A DNA stretch of 18,082 bases, from contig JBNJCV010000034.1 in the NCBI GenBank assembly GCA_051744245.1, positions 1 to 18,082 on the forward strand. The letters run 5' to 3'. Within the stretch, counting starts at the first letter, position 1. Each line of letters begins with the position of its first letter. The position numbers and the translations under genes were made by a program. This stretch comes from M55B165 sp051744245 (GTDB lineage Bacteria; Actinomycetota; Humimicrobiia; Humimicrobiales; Humimicrobiaceae). A model generated the notes under the pieces. The model did not search any database and had not been told where the DNA came from. It saw only the letters and a program-made list of their open reading frames with translations. Of this stretch, positions 7,826-14,429 are shown piece by piece.

Positions 7826-7833
7826 TGATAGCA
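7825..7833 (-). promoter_or_regulatory. Extended -10 promoter of the ArsR-type operon
   Basis: On the minus strand this reads TGCTATCAT, an extended -10 with one mismatch to TATAAT. The -35 region is AT-rich without a clear hexamer. Transcription would start near 7818, inside the palindrome, about 32 nt before the ATG at 7786. Confidence 0.5.
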
Positions 7834-7914
7834 TATAGGAGAAATTAATAAAATAGCTTTTTTATTGCCAATAGATATATAGAATCAAAATCTTGAAGCC
7901 TTTAACTACAGGCC

Positions 7915-7931
7915 TAAAGCCAGCGGCTTTA
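7915..7931 (-). terminator. Weak hairpin at the stop codon of the SDR gene
   Basis: TAAAGCC and GGCTTTA form a 7-bp stem with a 3-nt loop that includes the TAA stop of the leftward gene. No U-run follows, so terminator function is doubtful. Confidence 0.25.
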
Positions 7932-8990
7932 TCCTTTATTTTTATCTTTGTCTGGATGCTCTCTGGCCTTTAAATCTACTGGGGGCTTGCCCTCAAGAAG
8001 GCCCTGGTCGAAATACCATTTAGCTGTGCGGGCCAGTCCTTCGGCAAGGTCAACCTTGGGTCGGAAGCCCAGCTCCCGCCTTGCCCGCCTGCTAGTAAAA
8101 GCTCTGTTTTTACAGAAAAAGTCCAAACGGCGTGGATATAGGGGTGGTTCTATTCCAAAAGGCTTGTAGAGTATTTTACATACACTGGCAATTAGCTTAA
8201 AGGGTGCCAGGGGTAGCCGCCTTGCAGGCAGGTCTTTTCCCAGTGCCTTAGCAACTAAATCTGACAATTTGATGATGGTGGTATACCTCGGCCCTGCTAA
8301 AATGTAGGTGCGTCCTATTGCATCTTGTCTCTCCCCGCAAAGTATGGCCCCTTCTACCAGGTCATCGATATATATTAAATGGTACAGCACCTCTCCTAAG
8401 CCTATCATGAAAAACTTGCCGCTGTGGATATTCTTAAACAACTTTAAGAAACGCATATCTCCCGGCCCATAAACACCTACTGGCCGGAAGATAGTTGCAT
8501 GGAGGCCCCGCTTAATTGCTTTAGCTACTAACATTTCTGCTTCCAGCTTGGTTTTCTGGTAGATATCAGTGGGGTTAAATGGCGCATCTTCATTTGCAGG
8601 AATTGACTTTATATCACCATGTACTCCTACAGTGCTGCAGTGCACCAGCCGGTTTATCCCAAGTTTTTCCGCAGCATTAATTACATTGCGGGTTCCTTCC
8701 ACATTAACTTTTTTATAAATTTTATTAGGATACTTTACTGAGCGGTACAAGGCAGCAATATGGTAAATGATCTGGGTGCCTTTTGCTGCGGCCTCTACAT
8801 CGGTCCCACGGACCAGATCTCCTAAAACAAGCTCCACGCCAGCTTTCTCTAGATGTTTTGCTTTTGACTTATTGCGGACCAAAGCCCTTACATGATAACC
8901 ACGCTCAGCCAAAGTGAGGGCAAGATGGCTTCCCACAAATCCTGTAGCACCAGTTATCATGACAGTTTTTTTTACAGCTTTATTAGCCAA
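7929..8990 (-). CDS. Extended SDR NAD(P)-dependent sugar epimerase/dehydratase
   Basis: Numbered from the TTG at 8990, the protein has 353 residues. It has a Rossmann motif TGATGFVGSHLA (13-24), a VLGDL acidic loop (55-59), the catalytic Thr in HCSTVGVHGD (117-126), YQKTK (Tyr144, Lys148), and the RPVGVYGPGD motif (169-178). These are the hallmarks of extended short-chain dehydrogenases acting on nucleotide sugars or of HpnA-like epimerases; the substrate cannot be told. I chose the TTG because GGAGG lies 9 nt upstream and it begins just before the Rossmann strand. An ATG at 9032 would add 14 residues but has no ribosome site. It has a strong promoter of its own (9071-9099) and is divergent from the DUF4214-protease gene. 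Confidence 0.85.
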   Translation of the reverse strand: MANKAVKKTVMITGATGFVGSHLALTLAERGYHVRALVRNKSKAKHLEKAGVELVLGDLVRGTDVEAAAKGTQIIYHIAALYRSVKYPNKIYKKVNVEGTRNVINAAEKLGINRLVHCSTVGVHGDIKSIPANEDAPFNPTDIYQKTKLEAEMLVAKAIKRGLHATIFRPVGVYGPGDMRFLKLFKNIHSGKFFMIGLGEVLYHLIYIDDLVEGAILCGERQDAIGRTYILAGPRYTTIIKLSDLVAKALGKDLPARRLPLAPFKLIASVCKILYKPFGIEPPLYPRRLDFFCKNRAFTSRRARRELGFRPKVDLAEGLARTAKWYFDQGLLEGKPPVDLKAREHPDKDKNKG

Positions 8991-9070
8991 GTTTATTATC
9001 CTCCGATTATATCCGGGAAACCATGCAGGCATAAATTTATTATTTGCATAACCCCATTAATTGAAACTGG

Positions 9071-9099
9071 AATATATCAAATGACCTTTCCCTTGTCAA
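9071..9099 (-). promoter_or_regulatory. Promoter for the SDR epimerase gene
   Basis: On the minus strand TTGACA (9099-9094, consensus -35), a 17-nt spacer and TATATT (9076-9071) form a near-consensus housekeeping promoter. The start of transcription would be near 9064. It lies in a roughly 330-nt divergent intergenic region (8991-9324) in which I see only the promoters listed and no gene. Confidence 0.65.
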
Positions 9100-9213
9100 A
9101 TAGATATTTGTTGCCCCGTAAGTTACTGTTTAGATTTTACCATGTAGAAGGCAAATTATTGAATGCCAGTCTCTATTGGATTAAATTTTTTGATGTGCTT
9201 GCAGGAATATATT

Positions 9214-9241
9214 TTGTACATGAAAATAATTAGGGTATAAA
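9214..9241 (+). promoter_or_regulatory. Possible upstream promoter for the DUF4214-protease gene
   Basis: TTGTAC (9214-9219), a 16-nt spacer and TATAAA (9236-9241) resemble a sigma-70-type promoter, in tandem with the stronger one at 9291. The leader from here would be about 75 nt. Confidence 0.3.
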
Positions 9242-9290
9242 TTACGGTAAAGGGTGTATTTTGAAGGTTTTAGCAATTGTATATTATTGC

Positions 9291-9299
9291 TGGTATAAT
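9291..9299 (+). promoter_or_regulatory. Extended -10 promoter for the DUF4214-protease gene
   Basis: TGGTATAAT is a perfect extended -10. Transcription would begin near 9306, leaving a leader of about 19 nt that is nearly all A and T with no Shine-Dalgarno sequence. A 7-bp inverted repeat (TAATATT at 9296-9302, AATATTA at 9310-9316) overlaps the -10 and start site, but could be chance in such AT-rich DNA. Confidence 0.55.
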
Positions 9300-9324
9300 A
9301 TTTTAAAACAATATTAATATATAA

Positions 9325-10245
9325 ATGAAAAATTCAAGGCTTAAATTTTTATCCGCTGTTTTTGCAGCAATTGTTGTTGTAACCTTTATGGTTCCTTCCG
9401 CTATTTTTGCCCAGGAAAGCGGGGTAGAAGATTTTGTGGCCCGCTTTTATAACCTGTGCCTGGGAAGGGAGCCGGATCCTGGAGGATTGGCAAATTGGGT
9501 AAGCCACCTTGAGGATGGAAGGCTTACGGGAGCAGATGTGGCAGAGCGCTTTATATACAGCCAGGAATTTGAGGCCAGGGATACTTCCAATCAGGAATTT
9601 GTGGAAATAATGTATGCTGCTTTTTTCGGGAGGGAGCCGGATCCTGTAGGATATGCGGGATGGATGCAGCAGCTTGAAAGGGGCAGAAGCAGGCAATTTG
9701 TATTAGAAGGCTTTATAAATTCAGCTGAATTTCAAATTTTATGTGCAGGCTACGGCATAGAGGCTGGAAATGGAGAGCTTGCAGGCGATTTTGAAGCCCC
9801 GGTATTAAGTGTTGAAATTTCTGGTTCCGGTGAATTTATAAGTATAATCCAACAAGCTTTAAGCCTTCTGAGAAGCTATCATGGTTTTGCCTATAACCAG
9901 GTTGCAGGGTTGGAGGGAATTTACGGAAAAGACTTATCTGGCCATAGTGCTTCTGGGCTTGCAGATATAGATGACGGGAAAATCTATATAGACCTGAACT
10001 CCTTTTCTGGATATGGGCAAGGGGAGAAGGTAAAAATTATTGCTGCTACCATATCCCACGAGCTAAACCATATTGCAAACAGGGATAGGGCAGATTCTAT
10101 GGCAGTAGTAGATTATGAGAGGATGGCGCTGGAGCAGGAACTGGAAACTTCACAAAGAATTGATGCTCCCCAATGGTATATCGATTACATCTCCAGGATG
10201 CTCGAAAATATCTATAGTCCTTCTACCTGGTGGTGGCGCTTCTAA
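9325..10245 (+). CDS. Exported DUF4214 + HExxH metalloprotease-like protein
   Basis: The protein has 306 residues. A signal peptide (about 1-29, ending near AIFAQES) is followed by a DUF4214-type module (about 34-140) of two similar units with REPDPGGLANW and REPDPVGYAGW. The C-terminal domain (about 168-295) carries ISHELNH, an HExxH zinc motif (His245, Glu246, His249), and downstream acidic residues (Glu265, Glu270, Glu272) that could supply the third ligand. This fits a gluzincin-like peptidase acting outside the cell, but the family is not one I can name. The protein ends in an aromatic tail, STWWWRF. The DUF4214 module is closely similar to that of the SGNH protein at 5875, with a 44-nt nearly identical stretch. 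The gene stands alone with its own promoter. Confidence 0.75.
   Translation: MKNSRLKFLSAVFAAIVVVTFMVPSAIFAQESGVEDFVARFYNLCLGREPDPGGLANWVSHLEDGRLTGADVAERFIYSQEFEARDTSNQEFVEIMYAAFFGREPDPVGYAGWMQQLERGRSRQFVLEGFINSAEFQILCAGYGIEAGNGELAGDFEAPVLSVEISGSGEFISIIQQALSLLRSYHGFAYNQVAGLEGIYGKDLSGHSASGLADIDDGKIYIDLNSFSGYGQGEKVKIIAATISHELNHIANRDRADSMAVVDYERMALEQELETSQRIDAPQWYIDYISRMLENIYSPSTWWWRF
9532..9575 (+). repeat. 44-nt segment shared with the other DUF4214 gene (copy 2)
   Basis: This is the partner of 6079-6122, with two mismatches (9557 and 9567). One changes Phe to Tyr and the other is silent. Confidence 0.85.
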
Positions 10246-10269
10246 CCTGCCACAAATTTAAACGGCAGG
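10246..10269 (+). terminator. Possible hairpin after the DUF4214-protease gene
   Basis: CCTGCC (10246-10251) and GGCAGG (10264-10269) pair around a 12-nt loop right after the stop codon. There is no U-run. A second inverted repeat (GGCTAAAT at 10286-10293, ATTTAGCC at 10327-10334) lies further on. Function is uncertain. Confidence 0.3.
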
Positions 10270-10395
10270 GCGGTTATAGGATTTGGGCTAAATTTCTTAA
10301 GGCATCTTTTATAGGCAAACAGTAACATTTAGCCTTGCCACCTATATAGTTACCAGAAGATAATTCTAAGTTTAAGGGAAATTGAATAACTTATT

Positions 10396-11196
10396 TTAGC
10401 TTAACAATTTGAATATATTTTCTTTTGTAATTAGTTCAGCTTCTTCCGGGTTTTCCAAAAACAGTTCCACGTCTTTGGAGATTTTTAAAAAATCCGTATC
10501 TTGGATTTTTTCTTTAATTAATTTCTTCCAGTTGTTTTTATTTATCTCTATTTTGTTTCCTTCAGTCTGCAATATTGCAGCTTTAAGCATTTTAAAATTT
10601 GGTTTTATGTCTTCAAATTTGGTCAGATACCAAATCAGGTCATAGAAATCCCTCCCTTTATGGAATTTCCGGAACATTATTGCATGTATTTTTCCGGCAA
10701 ACAATGAAGTTATATCATAATGTTTAACATGGAAAATAAATTCAAAATTAACCATATCTGATTCTTCATTTCCCCCAATAGGGGGATTTGAATCAACTTT
10801 TAGTTTAATTGAAATTTTTTCTTTCTTAATATCGGTTAACTCAGGGTATAAGAGATCTTTAAATTTAAAAAAAACATTTTGTACATTATTTTCAAGATTG
10901 TATGTTATATCTATAGAATATCCTGCATTTTCCAATTCGCTTGAAACTTTCCTGACCATATTTTTAAAACTATATCTATTTTGCTGGTAGGATAAAGAAA
11001 AATCCAAATCTTCTGAGAATCTCCGCAGGCCGTATAGTAAACGCAGACAAGTGCCGCCTGTAAAAACGAGATTATGGTAGATTTTTTTTCTGTAAAGTAT
11101 GTATAAAATGTATTTTTGCAGGTATTCCCGAACCAGGTTTATATTTTTTTCTCTGCTATCTGACTCATTTATTATTTTACCTATTTGGTCCCGCAT
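10396..11196 (-). CDS. AbiEii-like nucleotidyltransferase toxin (type IV TA)
   Basis: The 266-residue protein has the DNA polymerase beta-like nucleotidyltransferase core of AbiEii/AbiGii toxins: TGGTCLRLLYG at 46-56 followed by RRFSEDLDFSL at 58-68, with metal-binding Asp63 and Asp65, a KLKVD strand at 131-135, and the conserved SLFAGKIHAIMFR and GRDFYDLIWYL helices (164-191). Related toxins transfer nucleotides to tRNA acceptor ends or otherwise stop growth, and serve in phage defence by abortive infection. The gene starts 4 nt after the stop of the antitoxin gene, in the normal antitoxin-first order. It is intact and all motif residues are visible. A GGAG lies 10 nt before the ATG, inside the upstream gene. 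Confidence 0.88.
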   Translation of the reverse strand: MRDQIGKIINESDSREKNINLVREYLQKYILYILYRKKIYHNLVFTGGTCLRLLYGLRRFSEDLDFSLSYQQNRYSFKNMVRKVSSELENAGYSIDITYNLENNVQNVFFKFKDLLYPELTDIKKEKISIKLKVDSNPPIGGNEESDMVNFEFIFHVKHYDITSLFAGKIHAIMFRKFHKGRDFYDLIWYLTKFEDIKPNFKMLKAAILQTEGNKIEINKNNWKKLIKEKIQDTDFLKISKDVELFLENPEEAELITKENIFKLLS

Positions 11197-11200
11197 AATA

Positions 11201-11854
11201 TTATAGCTCCAGCTTGGTAAATGATTTATTGTAATTTGAAATATATTCTAAAAGGTTTTCTATTAATGCTTTTGTTTTTCCAGTATAGAGTTTTGAAATT
11301 TTTTCAAGGGAAGATAGGTTAAGGATATCTAAATTTTGCAGGCGGAATGAATTGAAAAATTGGCTGCTATTCTGTAAGCTAATTCTATTTTTATTAATAT
11401 ATAAAAAATCAACAATAGCTTTTTCGGGGGTTGCAAAAAAGATTTGCTCTCTTCCAGTCTTTTTTATTTCATAGCCGAAAAATAAATCTTTTTTAACCGT
11501 ATTGTAGGTAAATAATCCAAAAGAATTTTTAAACCTGTTTGTTTTTTTGGTAGTAACAGAGGTAACTGTATTCACTCTTTCGGGTATCAAGTTATAGAAA
11601 TCTAAAGCATATTCAAGGCTAATATAGGATGGGAATATTAGATAATTGCCGATAAATAATTTAGGAATATTGTATTTCCTATATTTTTCTGTAAAAACAT
11701 ACAGACCCTTTTTAAGCTCTAAAAGTTTGCCTTTGTCTTTCCATTTTTTTACTTGGACTCTTAAAATCTGAGGCTTTTTTGTATACAGGGGAAAGGTGCT
11801 TGAGTCAATAAGCGGCTGGTCTTTATAGATTTCTAAAAATTTTTCAAACTTCAT
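11201..11854 (-). CDS. AbiEi-like antitoxin / transcriptional repressor (type IV TA)
   Basis: The 217-residue protein has an N-terminal winged-helix part (about 1-57, with QVKKWKDKGKLLELKKGLYVF) and a C-terminal domain with YISLEYALDFYNLIPE (77-92), a TTKKTN stretch and ATPEKAIVDFLY (141-152), all typical of AbiEi-family proteins. In studied systems the antitoxin does not bind the toxin; it counteracts its effect and represses the operon by binding inverted repeats in the promoter. A perfect 10-bp inverted repeat covers the -10 of this promoter (11865-11888). An AGGA ribosome site precedes the ATG at 11854 by 6 nt. The pair is flanked by unrelated envelope genes, so it may be an acquired module, but no integration marks are seen. 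Confidence 0.85.
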   Translation of the reverse strand: MKFEKFLEIYKDQPLIDSSTFPLYTKKPQILRVQVKKWKDKGKLLELKKGLYVFTEKYRKYNIPKLFIGNYLIFPSYISLEYALDFYNLIPERVNTVTSVTTKKTNRFKNSFGLFTYNTVKKDLFFGYEIKKTGREQIFFATPEKAIVDFLYINKNRISLQNSSQFFNSFRLQNLDILNLSSLEKISKLYTGKTKALIENLLEYISNYNKSFTKLEL

Positions 11855-11864
11855 ATCATTTCCT

Positions 11865-11888
11865 TATATTATAAATTATTATAATATA
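11865..11888. promoter_or_regulatory. Palindromic operator candidate of the AbiE-type pair
   Basis: TATATTATAA (11865-11874) and TTATAATATA (11879-11888) are perfect complements around ATTA. The repeat covers the -10 hexamer and expected start site of the antitoxin promoter, so a bound protein would block transcription. Confidence 0.6.
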
Positions 11889-11906
11889 GAGAAATGAATA
11901 TTGCAA
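11878..11906 (-). promoter_or_regulatory. Promoter of the AbiE-type toxin-antitoxin operon
   Basis: On the minus strand TTGCAA (11906-11901), a 17-nt spacer and TATAAT (11883-11878) form a good promoter. Transcription would start near 11871, about 17 nt before the antitoxin ATG, and the leader contains the AAGGAA ribosome site. Confidence 0.6.
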
Positions 11907-11945
11907 TTACTGAGTACAAATTTTCCTAATATAGTAAAAATTTGT

Positions 11946-12305
11946 TTACCCATTGCCGGCATTCCAGAGTTCCCTGGCCTTTTTCCAGTGGTATACAAAC
12001 AATGGAATGGAAAGCACTATCATCACAGATCCCCTTAACATGCCTCTGAGTGACATGTTTTTCTCCCGCTGCAGGGAATATTCAGCCTCTTCTTCTACCA
12101 GCTTATTTATTTCTTCCTCTGTTAGGCTGGAATTCTGTTCTCTATATATATCCCGTACCTGTGCTCTGGGGGCAGCATAGGTTAGGGGGTTTATGTAATT
12201 TATTATATTGTCGGTTAAGTTAATTATGCCTACGATAAATAATATTATGGCTATAAGGCATACTATGTAGAAATATATTTCCCTGACATAAATTCTTCTT
12301 TGCAT
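11946..12305 (-). CDS. Small two-TM membrane protein of unknown function
   Basis: The 119-residue protein has TM segments at about 11-31 and 88-106, separated by a charged, helical stretch rich in Glu (SLTEEEINKLVEEEAEYSL at 60-78). The N-terminus (RREIYFYIV-type pattern) recalls small membrane proteins of the DUF5671 kind, but I am not sure of this. The positive N-terminus and the KK-R residues after the second TM suggest both ends are inside and the Glu-rich loop outside. It follows the 352-residue membrane protein gene by 42 nt and may be cotranscribed with it. A TATAAT on the minus strand at 12318-12313 could also give a nearly leaderless transcript. No ribosome site is visible. Confidence 0.6.
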   Translation of the reverse strand: MQRRIYVREIYFYIVCLIAIILFIVGIINLTDNIINYINPLTYAAPRAQVRDIYREQNSSLTEEEINKLVEEEAEYSLQREKNMSLRGMLRGSVMIVLSIPLFVYHWKKARELWNAGNG

Positions 12306-12312
12306 GGTTTTA

Positions 12313-12318
12313 ATTATA
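12313..12318 (-). promoter_or_regulatory. Possible -10 giving a leaderless mRNA
   Basis: A consensus TATAAT lies 7 nt before the ATG at 12305 on the minus strand, so transcription would begin at or within a base or two of the start codon. The -35 is poor. Confidence 0.3.
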
Positions 12319-12347
12319 AGTTAAATTCATCTTTTATAAAAATTAAA

Positions 12348-13406
12348 TTATTGAGGGTTTAAGATATAGATAAATCCCCCTGTTTCCCTGTAGCTGTTTT
12401 CAAGGGTTAGCCTGTGGGAGCTTATTTTATCTTTTTCAGATAAGGCCACAATATGGCTGTAGGCCATATTATTTCTATCATTAATCAAGGTTATTTCTTC
12501 AATTATATCCTGTTCTTCCTTTTCAGATATATTTACAAACCTTATATCCTTGGGATAGAGGTTGTAAGCCATCTCAGACATTATATATCCCGGCTGGCCC
12601 CTTACCAGCAGGATAAGGTTTTGGTCCTCGGGTATGTTTCTGTCCAGCCAGGATATGAATTTTTCAAAGTCATAGAAACCCTGGTAAGTGGTTGAAAACT
12701 CTCTTTGTTTTATGCTTTTCTGGTATGCTTGGTAGTAGCTTTTGATGGTATGGTATTGGATTTGCAAAAAGTAGAAAGAAAACAGCACCAGTATTGTGGT
12801 TGCAGTTATGATGATGGGATTTGTTTTAGATCCTGCTGGCCTGAATATTAAAAAGTATATTGAATAAAGGATGGATATTGCTATAAATAATATGGCTGCA
12901 GGGGATTGAAACCTGTTTATGTGGTTTAGGTCAAAGTTTTCCCTGAAAAAGCTGTTTACGGCTGAATCTATGGGAAATAAGCTCCTGCGGTTAAATGAAA
13001 TATTTTCTACTTCTACTTTTATGTTATCTACCTGGGGCAGTAAAATTTCTGCTCTTTCTACCTGTCCTGTTTTTTGCCAGTAAGGGTTTTCCCCTATGGG
13101 GACATAGTAGTTGTGGGCAGTGTTATCTATAAAGATATCAAATTTCTGGATGTGGAGTGGTTCCCCGCTGTCCCAGATAATAGAGGCTGTGCCCTTTGGA
13201 AAATCTATGCTTCTGGGGTTGGCGGCCTTTATGCTTATCACAAAGTAGTCTGCAAGTGTTGGCCTGGTCCCCCGGGGGAAAGTAATCTCTGTGGTAGCAG
13301 AATTTGCCATGTTTTTATAAAAGAGAGGGCACAGAAAAGCAATGAGGATGGCACAAAGCGCTATTGATAATATAATAAAGGCAATTCTTTTCGTTTTTTG
13401 CTGCAT
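12348..13406 (-). CDS. Unrecognised membrane protein with large extracytoplasmic domain
   Basis: I do not recognise this family. The 352-residue protein has a TM segment at 8-29, a likely outside domain of about 135 residues rich in beta-strand patterns (about 38-165), two more TM segments (169-187 and 197-215), and a soluble C-terminal domain (about 240-352) with FEKFISWLDRNIPEDQNLILL at its start. The last domain recalls the tail region of GT-C membrane glycosyltransferases (a helix ending in IPxD followed by a hydrophobic strand), but there is no transferase core. It starts 6 nt after the stop of the atypical SDR gene without a ribosome site, so they are probably coupled. Divergent from them is a GT-C transferase; a role as accessory subunit in surface glycan transfer is inference only. 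Confidence 0.65.
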   Translation of the reverse strand: MQQKTKRIAFIILSIALCAILIAFLCPLFYKNMANSATTEITFPRGTRPTLADYFVISIKAANPRSIDFPKGTASIIWDSGEPLHIQKFDIFIDNTAHNYYVPIGENPYWQKTGQVERAEILLPQVDNIKVEVENISFNRRSLFPIDSAVNSFFRENFDLNHINRFQSPAAILFIAISILYSIYFLIFRPAGSKTNPIIITATTILVLFSFYFLQIQYHTIKSYYQAYQKSIKQREFSTTYQGFYDFEKFISWLDRNIPEDQNLILLVRGQPGYIMSEMAYNLYPKDIRFVNISEKEEQDIIEEITLINDRNNMAYSHIVALSEKDKISSHRLTLENSYRETGGFIYILNPQ

Positions 13407-13412
13407 TGGCAG

Positions 13413-14285
13413 TTACAGGTTTAATTTTTTAATTAAATATTCTATTCCTTGTTCAAAACCAATAGGGGAATACCCGAAATCTTTTCTGGCATCATCATAG
13501 GGGTAAGTTTTATCGTATTTCAGCCTTTCTATCTGCCCGGTATTTAGCCTGGGTTTTGGGGAAAGCTTTGAATATATGTTTACAAAAAATTTAGATAGCC
13601 CCATGGGCATCTTCCTTACCTTAAAATTTATGCCTGTTTTTTCTTTTACTATATCCAGCATCCTATTATAGCTTAGGGGCTCTTTTCCGGGGAGCTCATA
13701 TGTTCTGCTGAAAGTTTTTTTATTTTTTACAATACTTGCCACTGCTTTGGCCACGTCTTCAATATATACAGGTTGTATGAGGTTTTCCCCGCTTCCAAAG
13801 ACATAGAAGTAATTGTTCTTTTTGATGAAGGCAAGCATTTTTGAGAAATTTGTGTCATCCGGGACTCCGTATATCATGGTGGGCCGGAGGATGGTAAAAT
13901 CAAGATCTGATTTTTCAATTAAGTTTTCTGATTTTATCTTGGCTGCTTTTTCTTCTGTTTCCTGGGGACCCAGCACGGTGGTTGAACTTATAAAGATCAG
14001 CCTATCTAACCTTGCCCTTTTGGCTGCTCCCAGCAGGTTTTTAACATAATAGGTGTTTTTAAGGTCTGGCAGGTAAACTACAGCTTCAGCTTCCTTGATG
14101 CTGCTGAATATTGAATCTGAGCTGTTAAGATTGCCGGGGGTAATGTCTATGTCCTTTTGTATTTCTTTTAGCTTATCTGTGGTGCTTCCCGGCCTTACAA
14201 AGCACTTAACCTTGTATCCTGACTTCAGAAGCTTGGTTAAAACTTCTGGTCCTAAAAAAGTTGTCGCCCCTATTAAAACTATCAT
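13413..14285 (-). CDS. Atypical SDR / NmrA-like NAD(P)-binding protein
   Basis: The 290-residue protein has a Rossmann fold with a changed glycine motif (GATTFLGP at 6-13, Thr where Gly is usual), the segment FISSTTVLG, and the LDFTILRPTMIYG motif typical of NDUFA9/NmrA-like atypical SDRs. The YxxxK catalytic pair is not evident: aligning EKAAKIKSENLI to the usual site puts Glu where Tyr should be. It may therefore bind NADP without normal dehydrogenase chemistry. I chose the ATG at 14285 because AGGAG lies 5 nt upstream; the in-frame TTG at 14303 lies before that site. It heads a leftward cluster with the 352-residue membrane protein and is divergent from the GT-C gene. Confidence 0.8.
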   Translation of the reverse strand: MIVLIGATTFLGPEVLTKLLKSGYKVKCFVRPGSTTDKLKEIQKDIDITPGNLNSSDSIFSSIKEAEAVVYLPDLKNTYYVKNLLGAAKRARLDRLIFISSTTVLGPQETEEKAAKIKSENLIEKSDLDFTILRPTMIYGVPDDTNFSKMLAFIKKNNYFYVFGSGENLIQPVYIEDVAKAVASIVKNKKTFSRTYELPGKEPLSYNRMLDIVKEKTGINFKVRKMPMGLSKFFVNIYSKLSPKPRLNTGQIERLKYDKTYPYDDARKDFGYSPIGFEQGIEYLIKKLNL

Positions 14286-14352
14286 GGCTACTCCTGTCTT
14301 CAAATATATAGTTTAATATTGAATGTTTTTATAATAATATTAATACTATTAG

Positions 14353-14379
14353 TTGAAAGGTCAATTTTTTTGTTATATT
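14353..14379 (+). promoter_or_regulatory. Possible promoter for the GT-C transferase gene
   Basis: TTGAAA (14353-14358) and an extended -10 TGTTATATT (14371-14379) are separated by a 15-nt spacer. The leader to the ATG at 14430 would be about 44 nt. The rest of this 144-nt divergent region is AT-rich, with no confident minus-strand promoter. Confidence 0.35.
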
Positions 14380-14429
14380 TCCCTTGAAAATATTATATTA
14401 TAAAAAGATAAAACCTAAAGTATTAATCT

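Noticed and set aside
8892..9233. 113-codon + strand open frame across the start of the SDR gene
   Set aside because: It overlaps the SDR coding region in antisense and the divergent promoter region; its sequence shows no domain or recognisable composition.
9349..9696. 115-codon minus-strand open frame inside the DUF4214-protease gene
   Set aside because: Antisense to the DUF4214 module; the translation has no sensible protein features.
11916..11945. 9-bp AT-only inverted repeat (ACAAATTTT / AAAATTTGT) as a terminator for the two-TM gene
   Set aside because: No G+C-rich stem and no U-run; an expected chance event in this AT-rich gap.
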